The position numbers and the translations under genes were made by a program. Source: Parvularcula lutaonensis (GTDB lineage: Bacteria; Pseudomonadota; Alphaproteobacteria; Caulobacterales; Parvularculaceae). Taken from it: a stretch of DNA of 64,000 nt. The notes under the pieces are model-generated. The model saw only the letters and a list, made by a program, of their open reading frames with translations. It did not search any database and had not been told where the DNA came from. The stretch lies in the NCBI RefSeq assembly GCF_014651915.1, contig NZ_BMXU01000002.1, positions 563,507-627,506 on the forward strand. Reading direction: 5' to 3'. Positions 53,340 to 61,495 of this stretch are shown here, one piece after another; within the stretch, counting starts at the first letter, position 1, and every line of letters starts with the position of its first letter.

Positions 53340-54074
53340 ATGCGGATCAGTCTTATCGCAGTCGGCGCGGTCGTGTTCCTCACCATGCTGCTGGCGCGCC
53401 TGCCCATGGGCCTTGTGGTCGAGAATGCGCGGCTGCCGCTCAGCTATGAAAGCGTCACCGGGACGCTCTGGAACGGAGAGATCCGTGGGCTGACGGTTGA
53501 CGGACAGCGCATCGGGGACGCCCGGATCGCGCTGCGCTTCCTCCCGCTTCTCACCGGGAAGGCGGAGGCCAATGTGACCGTGGCGGGGCCCGGCCTCAAC
53601 GGCTCGGGCAATGTCCGGGCGATGTCCAGCCTGTTCGTGCTTTCCGATGCAGAGGGTACGATGGAGCTATCGCGTTTCGGTCTGGTCGATGTCTTCGGAC
53701 AGACCCTTCGCGGCGACCTCGAAGCGGACATCGAGCGCGTGGCGTTCGGCAAGGATGGCTGTCGCGAGGCAGAGCTCTTTGTGCGGACAGATGCCGTAAC
53801 CCAGAGCCTCGGCGTCTTCGCCCGCGGCGGGCTTCCGCTTGAAGGGCAGGGACGCTGTGACGGCCCCGACCTCCTGATCCCGATGCAGGGCTCCAACGAG
53901 GATGCTTCGGTCGTCGCCGAGTTGCGGCTGCAGCCCAACGGCCGTTACCGCTCGAAGCTCTCGGTCACCCCGGCAAGGCGGGAGCTGGGGCGCTTTCTCG
54001 AGCGTGCGGGATTTCGGCGCGAGGGCGACGCCTATGTTGCCGAACGCAGCGGACTCGTGGAATCCACCCTGTGA
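53340..54074 (+). CDS. gspN: Type II secretion system protein GspN
   Basis: GspN is an accessory inner-membrane protein present in only some type II systems. The 244 residues start with an N-terminal TM (ISLIAVGAVVFLTMLLARLP), then LPLSYESVTGTLWNGEIRGL, the G.LW.G signature of GspN, and later a periplasmic beta-rich part with DGCREAELFVRTDAVTQSLG and LEGQGRCDGPDLLIPMQGSN; the two Cys may form a disulfide. It closes the C-to-N series. Confidence 0.9.
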   Translation: MRISLIAVGAVVFLTMLLARLPMGLVVENARLPLSYESVTGTLWNGEIRGLTVDGQRIGDARIALRFLPLLTGKAEANVTVAGPGLNGSGNVRAMSSLFVLSDAEGTMELSRFGLVDVFGQTLRGDLEADIERVAFGKDGCREAELFVRTDAVTQSLGVFARGGLPLEGQGRCDGPDLLIPMQGSNEDASVVAELRLQPNGRYRSKLSVTPARRELGRFLERAGFRREGDAYVAERSGLVESTL

Positions 54075-54550
54075 TGCTGAAGCGCCTGCTCCCCGTCCTG
54101 CTCCTTGCCGCCTGCGCGACCTCGGAGAATGTGTCCGAGCGGCAAACGGGTCCCTTGCGGGACACCGAAGCGCCCGATCCCTCGCCCCTCGCAGGCTACG
54201 CGATCCCTGCCGGCCAGTGCGGCATGATCCTATGGACCCGGACGGGCGCTGACATCGTGCCGATCTTCCGTTCCCTCGATGTCATCGATGCCACGATGAC
54301 CATCGACGGCGAAACCCTGCCGCTCCGCCTTCTCTTCCAGGAGGGCGAGCTGCGTCTTGGGATGCGGAGCCAACAGGTCTTCCAGACACTGCCGGATGTG
54401 GACCCCGAAGTGACTGTCGAGGCGCGGCTGCGATGGGGGCAGTCCTTCCCCAGTGGGAGCTACATCCAGGGCGGAACCCTTGCCTTGAGCGGCGAGGATG
54501 GCTGGACGCGCATTGTGCCGGTCGCTGGGATTGCCGGGTGCAAAGCCTAG
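54074..54550 (+). CDS. Lipoprotein at the end of the gsp operon
   Basis: The 158 residues begin MLKRLLPVLLLAACATSENV, a lipoprotein signal with lipobox LAA-C at about residue 14. The rest (YAIPAGQCGMILWTRTGADI, MRSQQVFQTLPDVDPEVTVE) matches no family I know. The ATG overlaps the gspN stop by 1 bp (TGATG); a GTG 3 bp upstream is an alternative. A terminal lipoprotein in a gsp operon could serve as a secretin pilotin or chaperone, but it shows no GspS signature. Confidence 0.8.
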   Translation: MLKRLLPVLLLAACATSENVSERQTGPLRDTEAPDPSPLAGYAIPAGQCGMILWTRTGADIVPIFRSLDVIDATMTIDGETLPLRLLFQEGELRLGMRSQQVFQTLPDVDPEVTVEARLRWGQSFPSGSYIQGGTLALSGEDGWTRIVPVAGIAGCKA

Positions 54551-54597
54551 AATTTTCTGCCAGTGTCAGCGCAGTGTTAGGGTTGTAGGCGGACCTG

Positions 54598-55572
54598 ATG
54601 GCCACGAGCCAGTCGAACAAGCAGCACGCGCACCACCACGGATGCGCGCATGGTGAGCATGGCGGTCACGCTGACAACAGCGGACGGCGCTTGGGTGTCG
54701 CCCTCGGGATCATTGCCGGTTTCGCCATCGTCGAAATCATCGGTGGCCTGCTGTCGGGGTCGCTCGCGCTGCTGGCTGATGCCGGCCACATGGTCACCGA
54801 CGCGGCCGCTCTCGCCCTCGCGCTCAGCGCCCAGTGGCTGGCCAAACGGCCGGTTTCAGACCGTTTCCCGTTCGGCTGGAAGCGGGCGCAGGTCCTGGCA
54901 GCGTTCCTCAACGCCATGGGCCTTCTCGCCATCGTCGGCTTCCTGCTTTTCGAAGCTTTCCAACGGTTGGGCGACCCGCAGCCGATCAACGCGCCCCTCA
55001 TGCTCGGTGTCGCCGTCGTCGGGCTGGCAGCGAACATTGCTGCCTTCCTGATCCTTCACCCCAATGCGGCGGACAATGTGAATGTGCGCGGCGCGATGTT
55101 GCATGTGGCAGCGGACATTTTCGGATCGGTCGCGGCTATCATCTCCGCTTTCGTGATCCTGGGGACAAACTCCACCATCATCGATCCGATCCTCACGCTC
55201 GCCGTTTGCGCGCTGATCCTCCGCTCGGCGATTCCTCTGCTCGTGGAAACTGGAGCGATCCTGATGCAGGCCGCGCCGAAGAGCCTCGCGGCGTCGGAGG
55301 TGAAGAAGCTGCTGAAAACCTCGCCGCTCATTCTCGACGTGCACGACTGCCGCGCCTGGCAGCTCACGCCGGGGGAGACGATGATCTCCCTGCACGCGGT
55401 CATTCCAATGAGCGCCGACCCGGATGTGGTGCTCAGGCATATCAAGGACAGGCTACGGGATGCCTACGGTATCACCGAATCGACGGTGCAACTCGAGACC
55501 GTCGATGTGGTCCCCCTCGATCGCCGACCTGCCGAGAACGATTGTCCCGACAATATCGGCGTCGCGGAATAG
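54598..55572 (+). CDS. Cation diffusion facilitator (CzcD/ZnT-like)
   Basis: The protein exports zinc, cobalt or similar metals by proton antiport. The 324 residues start with a His-rich cytoplasmic tail (QHAHHHGCAHGEHGGHADN), then six TM helices with the metal-site residues in TM2 (LLADAGHMVTDAAALALALS) and TM5 (MLHVAADIFGSVAAIISAFV). The C-terminal cytoplasmic ferredoxin-like domain (VHDCRAWQLTPGETMISLHA) completes the family. The His-rich N-terminus favours zinc. It converges on the LOG-family gene. Confidence 0.94.
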   Translation: MATSQSNKQHAHHHGCAHGEHGGHADNSGRRLGVALGIIAGFAIVEIIGGLLSGSLALLADAGHMVTDAAALALALSAQWLAKRPVSDRFPFGWKRAQVLAAFLNAMGLLAIVGFLLFEAFQRLGDPQPINAPLMLGVAVVGLAANIAAFLILHPNAADNVNVRGAMLHVAADIFGSVAAIISAFVILGTNSTIIDPILTLAVCALILRSAIPLLVETGAILMQAAPKSLAASEVKKLLKTSPLILDVHDCRAWQLTPGETMISLHAVIPMSADPDVVLRHIKDRLRDAYGITESTVQLETVDVVPLDRRPAENDCPDNIGVAE

Positions 55573-55574
55573 TC

Positions 55575-56144
55575 TCAGACCGTCTCAAGAGACGGCTTCA
55601 TCATCGATTTCGCTTTCTCGACGACCTCGGTCGGATCGGTCACGACGCCCATCGCGTTGCGGAGTCCCGGATAGGCAAAGCCTTCCGAGCAGATGTGATC
55701 GATGAGCTTGATATAGGGATCCCAGAAGCCCTTGATGTTGACGAGGACCAGCGGCTTCTTGTGCAACGCAAGGCTCGCCCAAGACATCATCTCGACCATT
55801 TCTTCGAGGGTTCCGATACCGCCGGGCAGCACCGCGAAGGCTTCGCATTCCTCGAACATCATGATCTTGCGCTCGTGCATCGTCTTGACTTCACGGCTTT
55901 CGATGTTCTCGAGGAGGCCCTCCTGCTCCTGCAGGAAAGTGGGGATGATCCCGAGAACCTTGCCACCGGCATCGCGCGCGGCGCGGGCCGCCGTGCCCAT
56001 CAGGCCCTGCTCGCCGCCGCCGAACACGAGGCGCAGGCCGGCACCGGCAATCGTCTTGCCGACAGCTTCAGCAGCCTCGGCATAAGCATCGTCACGTCCA
56101 AAACGGCTACCACAATATACACAGATGGAGCGGAGTTCGTTCAT
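55575..56144 (-). CDS. LOG family protein (TIGR00730 Rossmann fold)
   Basis: The 189-residue protein is a lysine decarboxylase-like/LOG family nucleotide 5'-monophosphate phosphoribohydrolase. It shows ICVYCGSRFGRDDAYAEAAE at the start, LVFGGGEQGLMGTAARAARD, the catalytic motif VLPGGIGTLEEMVEMMSWAS (PGGxGTxxE intact) and MHERKIMMFEECEAF. Such proteins release the base from AMP-type nucleotides or cytokinins; the bacterial role is often unclear. GGAGAG precedes the ATG. Confidence 0.93.
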   Translation of the reverse strand: MNELRSICVYCGSRFGRDDAYAEAAEAVGKTIAGAGLRLVFGGGEQGLMGTAARAARDAGGKVLGIIPTFLQEQEGLLENIESREVKTMHERKIMMFEECEAFAVLPGGIGTLEEMVEMMSWASLALHKKPLVLVNIKGFWDPYIKLIDHICSEGFAYPGLRNAMGVVTDPTEVVEKAKSMMKPSLETV

Positions 56145-56251
56145 TTGTTGTTCTCTCCGAATTATCGCTATTCAAACTTCCCCATCCTTGCGGACGGCCG
56201 AGCGTCGTAGCAGAGTTGGGTTGTAGGGGAACAAGGTTTCTGGGCGGTTCG

Positions 56252-57205
56252 ATGCGCACTCTCGTTTTTGTCATCATTCTTCTGGCTTTAGGCTTCGGCA
56301 TTTGGTGGGGTCTGACCCAACGGGACGGCCAGGTCCCGGACACCGACACCTCGGATGAGGTGGAAATCGAGGTGGAGGCAGGGATCGTCCCGCCGACCTT
56401 CGACATCGTACGGGTCACGCGCGACGGCTTCGCGACAGTGGCCGGGCGTGGCGAGCCTGGCGCAACCGCCGAGCTTCTTGCCAATGGCGAAAGCATTGCG
56501 ACGGAGCCGATAGGTTCCGACGGCACCTTTGCCATGGCAGTCGATACGCCGTTGCAGTCCGGCCCGGTGGAACTGACCCTCAAGCTGACCACGGCAGACG
56601 GGATGGAGATCATCGGCGAGGAGACGGTCATCATCTACGTGCCCGAGGCCGACGGGCAGGGCCCGGTGGTCCTGCGCACGACGCCGGGCGGCACGACGGA
56701 AGTGCTCCAGCGCGCAGCGCCGCTCGATCCAAGCCTCGGCCCTCTGGCGATCGAGACCATCGACTATGACCGCGAGGGCAACGTCATCCTTGCAGGGCGT
56801 GCCGAGCCCGGTTCGGTCGTCCAGATCTTTGCCAATGGAAACCCGGTGGCGGAGACCCAGGCTGACGCGAATGGCACCTGGTCCGTGTCTGGCAGCCTAG
56901 CTCCCGGTCGCTACACGCTCCAGATCGTGCAGCTTGGCCAGGACGGCCGACCGAAATATGCCATCGAAGTCCCCTTCGAGCAGGCGCGACGGGAGGACAT
57001 CGTCTTCAGGGACGGCAATGTCATCGTCCAGCCGGGCAACAATCTCTGGGTGATTGCGCGGCGGGCCTATGGCGATGGCTTCCAGTACACGGTGATCTAC
57101 GAGGCCAATTCGGACCAGATCCGCGATCCTGACCTCATCTATCCGGGCCAGATCTTCCGCGTGCCCGGCGAAGAGGAACAGGGCGATGAGGGAGGGGGCC
57201 GCTAG
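56252..57205 (+). CDS. LysM-domain protein with bacterial Ig-like repeats
   Basis: From ATG 56252 the 317 residues have an N-terminal TM or signal (RTLVFVIILLALGFGIWWGL), an acidic linker, two Ig-like repeats sharing the pattern GRGEPGATAELLANGE and GRAEPGSVVQIFANGN about 115 residues apart, and a C-terminal LysM domain (VQPGNNLWVIARRAYGDGFQ, YEANSDQIRDPDLIYPGQIF) that would bind peptidoglycan. It is probably anchored to the inner membrane and faces the periplasm. ATG 56216 upstream is less likely because it places Gly/Arg residues ahead of the signal. It ends 4 bp before the convergent DUF2842 stop. Confidence 0.88.
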   Translation: MRTLVFVIILLALGFGIWWGLTQRDGQVPDTDTSDEVEIEVEAGIVPPTFDIVRVTRDGFATVAGRGEPGATAELLANGESIATEPIGSDGTFAMAVDTPLQSGPVELTLKLTTADGMEIIGEETVIIYVPEADGQGPVVLRTTPGGTTEVLQRAAPLDPSLGPLAIETIDYDREGNVILAGRAEPGSVVQIFANGNPVAETQADANGTWSVSGSLAPGRYTLQIVQLGQDGRPKYAIEVPFEQARREDIVFRDGNVIVQPGNNLWVIARRAYGDGFQYTVIYEANSDQIRDPDLIYPGQIFRVPGEEEQGDEGGGR

Positions 57206-57209
57206 GGCC

Positions 57210-57413
57210 TCAGCCTTCCTTCGGGCGGTTCATCCAGAGCATCACCGGCTTGAGCGGGAAGGCCCAGGCCACGCCTGCGGCCATGAAGAAGAGAAAGTCG
57301 GACCAACGGCTCTGGGGCAGCATGTCCCAGATCCAAAGGCACAGCCCCGCATAGAGCAGCAGGAACGGCCCCGTTGCGAGGGCGACGATCAGCTTTTTCT
57401 GGCGTGGCTCCAT
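57210..57413 (-). CDS. DUF2842 family small membrane protein
   Basis: The 67-residue protein has two TM helices: KLIVALATGPFLLLYAGLCL and WSDFLFFMAAGVAWAFPLKP. The segment LPQSRWSDFLFF with AWAFPLKPVMLWM matches the DUF2842 family of alphaproteobacteria, whose function is unknown. ATG 57413 is chosen because GGAAG lies seven bases upstream; ATG 57419 is two codons earlier. The frame stays open upstream as a shadow of ctaA. It is divergent from ctaA with 63 bp between. Confidence 0.82.
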   Translation of the reverse strand: MEPRQKKLIVALATGPFLLLYAGLCLWIWDMLPQSRWSDFLFFMAAGVAWAFPLKPVMLWMNRPKEG

Positions 57414-57476
57414 GGTCATCTTCCGCGGCACTGAGGCCTCTTGGGTTTTCGGTGTTCCCTCGCATATACGGGCGAC

Positions 57477-58565
57477 GTGAATACGCAAGACACCCCCTCG
57501 CTTCGCCCTGTCGCAACCTGGCTTTTCATCATGGCCGGGCTGATTGCCTTGATGGTCATTGTCGGCGGCGCGACGCGCCTCACCGATTCCGGGCTTTCGA
57601 TCACCCAGTGGAACCTCGTCATGGGCACGCTGCCGCCACTGAACGCGGAGCAGTGGGAGGAAGCCTTCGCCCTCTACCGCCAGATCCCCGAATATGAGCG
57701 GGTGAATGCGGGGATGAGCCTCGAGGAATTCAAGTTCATCTTCTGGTGGGAGTGGGGGCACAGGAATCTCGGCCGCTTTATCGGCCTCGCTTTCCTTGTT
57801 CCCATGATCGTTTTCTGGGTGCAGGGCCGGGTGAAGGGCGCGCTGCGCTGGCGTCTACCGGGGCTGTTCTTCCTTATCTGCCTTCAAGGCGCGATTGGCT
57901 GGTACATGGTGAGCTCGGGCCTGTCCGAGCGGGTGGATGTCAGCCAGTACCGGCTTGCGCTTCATCTTTCGACAGCGTTGCTCCTGTTCTCGCTGGTCGT
58001 CTGGCAGGCCATCGCGCTGGTCAAACCCCGCGGCTTCGCGGCCGTGCCGGACCCGTGGCTCGCCAAGAGCGCTGTCTTCCTGCTGGTCATCGCCAGCCTG
58101 CAGATCATCCTTGGCGCCTTTGTTGCCGGGCTGCGCGCAGGCGTTGCCTACAACTCATGGCCGTTGATGGACGGCAGGTTCTTTCCGGCAGGCTATTTCG
58201 GAGCCGACGCCCGTTTCCTCGATCTCTTCGAGCGCATCGAGGCGGTGCAGTTCAATCACCGGATCGGGGCGTATTTCGTGCTGGCCGCCGCAGGCGTCTT
58301 CGTCTGGCGCGCCCTCAGGTCCGGCCGCCGGGCCATGGCGCTCCTGGTCGGCGGCACCGTGGCGCTGCAGGTTCTTCTCGGGATCTGGACGATCGTTGCG
58401 GCCGTGCCGCTCTGGCTCGGCCTTGCGCACCAGGCAGGCGCGCTCCTCGTCCTCGCCAGCGTGAACTACGCCGTTTACGGACTTACCGGTTCTCCGGCAG
58501 GTCAGGGGGCTGGGGCAGCTCGTCCTCGCCATAAGGCTCGCGCGGCGCAGCCCCAGGCTCTTTGA
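57477..58565 (+). CDS. ctaA: Heme A synthase
   Basis: CtaA oxidises heme O to heme A for aa3-type cytochrome oxidase. From GTG 57477 it has 362 residues and eight TM helices: LIALMVIVGGATRLTDSGLS followed by ITQWNLVMGTLPPL, the conserved CtaA start; FKFIFWWEWGHRNLGRFIGL with a heme His; LALHLSTALLLFSLVVW; YNSWPLMDGRFFP; EAVQFNHRIGAYFVLAAAG and GLAHQAGALLVLASVNYAVY with further heme His residues. The start at 57477 is inferred from the conserved region; an ATG at 57441 would add 12 residues. Its 3' end overlaps the next, convergent gene by 83 bp. Confidence 0.95.
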   Translation: MNTQDTPSLRPVATWLFIMAGLIALMVIVGGATRLTDSGLSITQWNLVMGTLPPLNAEQWEEAFALYRQIPEYERVNAGMSLEEFKFIFWWEWGHRNLGRFIGLAFLVPMIVFWVQGRVKGALRWRLPGLFFLICLQGAIGWYMVSSGLSERVDVSQYRLALHLSTALLLFSLVVWQAIALVKPRGFAAVPDPWLAKSAVFLLVIASLQIILGAFVAGLRAGVAYNSWPLMDGRFFPAGYFGADARFLDLFERIEAVQFNHRIGAYFVLAAAGVFVWRALRSGRRAMALLVGGTVALQVLLGIWTIVAAVPLWLGLAHQAGALLVLASVNYAVYGLTGSPAGQGAGAARPRHKARAAQPQAL

Positions 58566-59586
58566 GGTCGAGGGGGCCGTCATCGAGCTCGAGCGATGGC
58601 AGCGGCGGGCCGTCAACCGGCATCACCGTATCGTCCGGCAATAAGCTTTCAAGTTGGCCCGGCCAGCCCATCGGCTTGGCGATCGCAGGCCACGGGATGA
58701 GATGCAGGCCGAGGCCTTCGTCGAGAACGATAAGGGCACCATCCCGCAGGACGCCGCCGAAATTGCCGTAAGCCGGCTCCACCATCAGCGGGCGGAGCGG
58801 TTCGCCATCGGCCGTCTGGGTATCGAAAGGCTGACCGTTGACGAGAAGCCGCGCATCCTCGCCCACTGGCTCCACGGCGAAGACTTCGCCGCCTGCCGCG
58901 ACCAGCACCGGGGCGTTTTCGAGCGGTGTCGGTTTGGCACCGCTGGCGGTCTGACGATCCCAGCCCTCGGCCGTCCGGAGATAAAGTTCATCGCCCACCG
59001 CGGCGCAGCCAATGACACCGTCGATGACTTCTGGCGTTCCGACCACGGAGATCGGCTCGCCCGTCAGGGAAACATCGACAAAGGCCACCGTACTCGATGC
59101 CGTGACAACGACAGCGGTCGCCGTTTCATCGCCGGAGAAGACGCAAAGGTCACTCATCGCGCCCGTAGCAACGCGCCCGCTGGCGATCGATCCTGAACCT
59201 TCCGGGTCCAGAAGATCGAGATCGCCGGACTGCGAAAGGGAGAGGATGGCGTCGCCGGTCGGGAAGCTGGCCGTCGCAATGAGGTAGGGCGCTTCGATCG
59301 TCTCGATGACCGTCGATGCTTCGCCATCAGCCCTGATGGCCGCGATCCCCGCATCCCCGTTCGCCGCGAGGATCGCGCTCTGGAAGCCAAAGGGTTTGGC
59401 TTCGAGCGCGGCAAGATCGGTCACCGGGCCCTCGAAGCTGCCGAGGGTGATCGAGGCGCGCGCGACCGGAGGCGGTGGGAGCGGGCTGGCGCTGTCATCG
59501 GATGCGGGCTGGGCAACGTCGGCCCCCTGTTGTCCGCAGGCAGCAAGAAGGAGCAGCGGCAACAGCGCGCGGGCGGTGAGCTTCAT
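58483..59586 (-). CDS. Lipoprotein of unknown function, beta-propeller-like
   Basis: From ATG 59586, with GAGG at a 6-base spacing, the 367 residues begin MKLTARALLPLLLLAAC, a lipoprotein signal with lipobox LAA-C. The mature part is a run of short strands with spaced LxxLD, Gly and Val-rich segments (GDLDLLDPEGSGSIASGRVA, FVDVSLTGEPISVVGTPEVI, LYLRTAEGWDRQTASGAKPT), suggesting a beta-propeller. A phytase or similar fold is possible but no catalytic signature is visible. The Pro/Glu-rich tail is antisense to the last 83 bp of ctaA. Confidence 0.78.
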   Translation of the reverse strand: MKLTARALLPLLLLAACGQQGADVAQPASDDSASPLPPPPVARASITLGSFEGPVTDLAALEAKPFGFQSAILAANGDAGIAAIRADGEASTVIETIEAPYLIATASFPTGDAILSLSQSGDLDLLDPEGSGSIASGRVATGAMSDLCVFSGDETATAVVVTASSTVAFVDVSLTGEPISVVGTPEVIDGVIGCAAVGDELYLRTAEGWDRQTASGAKPTPLENAPVLVAAGGEVFAVEPVGEDARLLVNGQPFDTQTADGEPLRPLMVEPAYGNFGGVLRDGALIVLDEGLGLHLIPWPAIAKPMGWPGQLESLLPDDTVMPVDGPPLPSLELDDGPLDLKEPGAAPREPYGEDELPQPPDLPENR

Positions 59587-59863
59587 CATGGACCTCAAAA
59601 GGCGAATTCTTCCGGCGCATAAAAGCCGAGCTCGACCGGATTGGCCACCGCAGCGTCTTTTCCCGCGTGAGCGCCTTCACGCTGCCAACAAGGCTCCATG
59701 CAAAACAAAACACGCTTCAACAAGATGTGAATAATAGAAAACAAAGAAGCCAACTGCATTCTCACTGAAACGCAATGTAGCGAATAATGAACCGCCACCG
59801 ATTGGCCACAATTGATGCAGATATTTTGAAAACTTTCCTGAGTTCTGTTGGAGGCTATTCACA

Positions 59864-60238
59864 GTGACAGTCATCAAGACGCCTTTTGGGCATTCGGCCG
59901 TCGTTGGGGTCTTGAAGGCGATCCGGCTGGCGCCGGCGGATAAGGCGCTCAAATCCACCGCCAAGGACGAACGTGTCCCGGTCATCTGGCCCGAGCGCAT
60001 TCGCACGCTGCGGCACGGGGCCGGGGAGGTCCCACTCGACCAGCCGCCGCTCATCAAACTCGCGGCGCATCTCCGGGGCAAAGGGTATGTCGCCGTCGCC
60101 TTCCCCGAGGAGGTCCGCATCTTCCTTCCGGGCGCGAATGGATCGCAGGGCTACGCCGCGCATTCAGTGAAGGGCTACACCGCGGCACTGGACGTCCTGG
60201 GGAGATGGGAGGCATCGACGACCTCCTACACGGTTTGA
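59864..60238 (+). CDS. Small orphan protein of unknown function
   Basis: A GTG start with GGAGG about ten bases upstream gives 124 residues: MTVIKTPFGHSAVVGVLKAI, then PVIWPERIRTLRHG, LIKLAAHLRGKGYVAVAFPE and EVRIFLPGANGSQGYAAHSV. It is mixed alpha/beta, has no signal or TM, and matches no family I know. It is preceded by an unusually AT-rich stretch of about 170 bp. It may be a stand-alone regulator or a translation-related small protein next to rplM. Confidence 0.6.
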   Translation: MTVIKTPFGHSAVVGVLKAIRLAPADKALKSTAKDERVPVIWPERIRTLRHGAGEVPLDQPPLIKLAAHLRGKGYVAVAFPEEVRIFLPGANGSQGYAAHSVKGYTAALDVLGRWEASTTSYTV

Positions 60239-60427
60239 AAGGGAAGGCAGGTATCAGGTGAAGGCGGCGAAAACCGCTGCTCTTTCAAGGCGCTGGAAAA
60301 GCCGGTAATATAATACCGCAGCAACAACAAGCTGAAACACATGCGTTTTTCAGATAGAAGTTGACAGCTTTGTGCAGATCCATCAGAGGCGCGTCTTCAA
60401 CCGTTCACACTTGGAAAGGGACGCTCG

Positions 60428-60910
60428 ATGCAAACCGAAGCTTCGCGCACCTACAACACCAAGCCCGCTGACGTGGAGAAGAAGTGGATCCTGATCGACG
60501 CCGAGAACCTCGTCGTCGGTCGCCTGGCCTCTTTCATCGCCATGCGCCTGCGCGGCAAGCACCTTCCGACCTTCACGCCGCATGTCGATGACGGCGACAA
60601 CGTGATCGTCGTCAATGCCGAGAAAGTGGCCTTCACCGGCCGCAAGCGGACCCAGCAGACCTATTACTGGCACACCGGCTATCCGGGCGGCATCAAGTCC
60701 CGCACGGCTGACAAGGTCCTCGACGGCCGTTTCCCGGAGCGTGTTCTCGAGAAAGCCGTGCAGCGCATGCTGCCGAAAGACAGCCCGCTGGCCCGCAAGC
60801 AGTTCAAGAACCTGCATGTCTATGCCGGCCCGAACCACCCGCACGAAGCGCAGAAACCCGAGAAGATCGACGTTGCTGCGATGAACCCGAAAAACACGCC
60901 GCGCGGCTGA
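60428..60910 (+). CDS. rplM: 50S ribosomal protein L13
   Basis: L13 is an early-assembling protein of the large ribosomal subunit. The 160 residues show [100 protein letters not shown] and [17 protein letters not shown], all canonical. It starts at ATG with GGAAAGGG upstream. It is followed by rpsI after 12 bp, the standard pair. The 189 bp upstream contain a TATAAT at 60309-60314, a possible -10 box, but no clear -35. Confidence 0.98.
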   Translation: MQTEASRTYNTKPADVEKKWILIDAENLVVGRLASFIAMRLRGKHLPTFTPHVDDGDNVIVVNAEKVAFTGRKRTQQTYYWHTGYPGGIKSRTADKVLDGRFPERVLEKAVQRMLPKDSPLARKQFKNLHVYAGPNHPHEAQKPEKIDVAAMNPKNTPRG

Positions 60911-60922
60911 GGAATTTGAAGC

Positions 60923-61426
60923 ATGAGTGAGACCCAAGGCCTCGATAGCCTCAAAGATCTGGCTGAAGACGCCGGTGTCGTTGCCGAAGGCGCGACCACC
61001 GAAGAAGAAGTCGTTCTTGCCGAACCGAAGATCGACGAACTCGGCCGCTCCTACGCCACCGGCAAGCGGAAGACCGCTGTCGCCCGTGTCTGGATCAAGC
61101 CGGGTTCCGGCAAGATCACGGTCAACAAGAAGGACTACACCGAGTATTTCGGTCGTCCGGTCCTCCAGATGATCCTGAAACAGCCGCTCGAAGCCGCTGA
61201 GCGCCTCGACCAGTTCGATGTCGTCTGCACCGTCAAGGGCTCGGGTCCTTCGGGACAGGCCGGCGCGATCCGTCACGGCATCAGCCGCGCCCTGACCTAT
61301 TACGAGCCGGGCCTGCGTCCGGTCCTCAAGAAGGGCGGCTTCCTGACCCGCGACGCCCGCGCGGTCGAGCGCAAGAAGTACGGCAAGGCAAAGGCCCGCC
61401 GCAGCTTCCAGTTCTCGAAGCGCTAA
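60923..61426 (+). CDS. rpsI: 30S ribosomal protein S9
   Basis: S9 contacts P-site tRNA through its C-terminal tail. The 167 residues include an N-terminal acidic extension of about 35 ([20 protein letters not shown]), as is common in alphaproteobacteria, then [60 protein letters not shown] and the final RSFQFSKR, where the C-terminal SKR is conserved. It forms an operon with rplM. Confidence 0.98.
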   Translation: MSETQGLDSLKDLAEDAGVVAEGATTEEEVVLAEPKIDELGRSYATGKRKTAVARVWIKPGSGKITVNKKDYTEYFGRPVLQMILKQPLEAAERLDQFDVVCTVKGSGPSGQAGAIRHGISRALTYYEPGLRPVLKKGGFLTRDARAVERKKYGKAKARRSFQFSKR

Positions 61427-61495
61427 TCGGTCGCAAGTTAACCTACGTTATCGTCGCGGGGCACGGGAATCCTATTTCTCTCTCAGGAGGATCCC

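Noticed and set aside
60361-60389. TTGACA as a -35 box for rplM
   Set aside because: The sequence 17 bp downstream (CAGAGG) is not a plausible -10 box.
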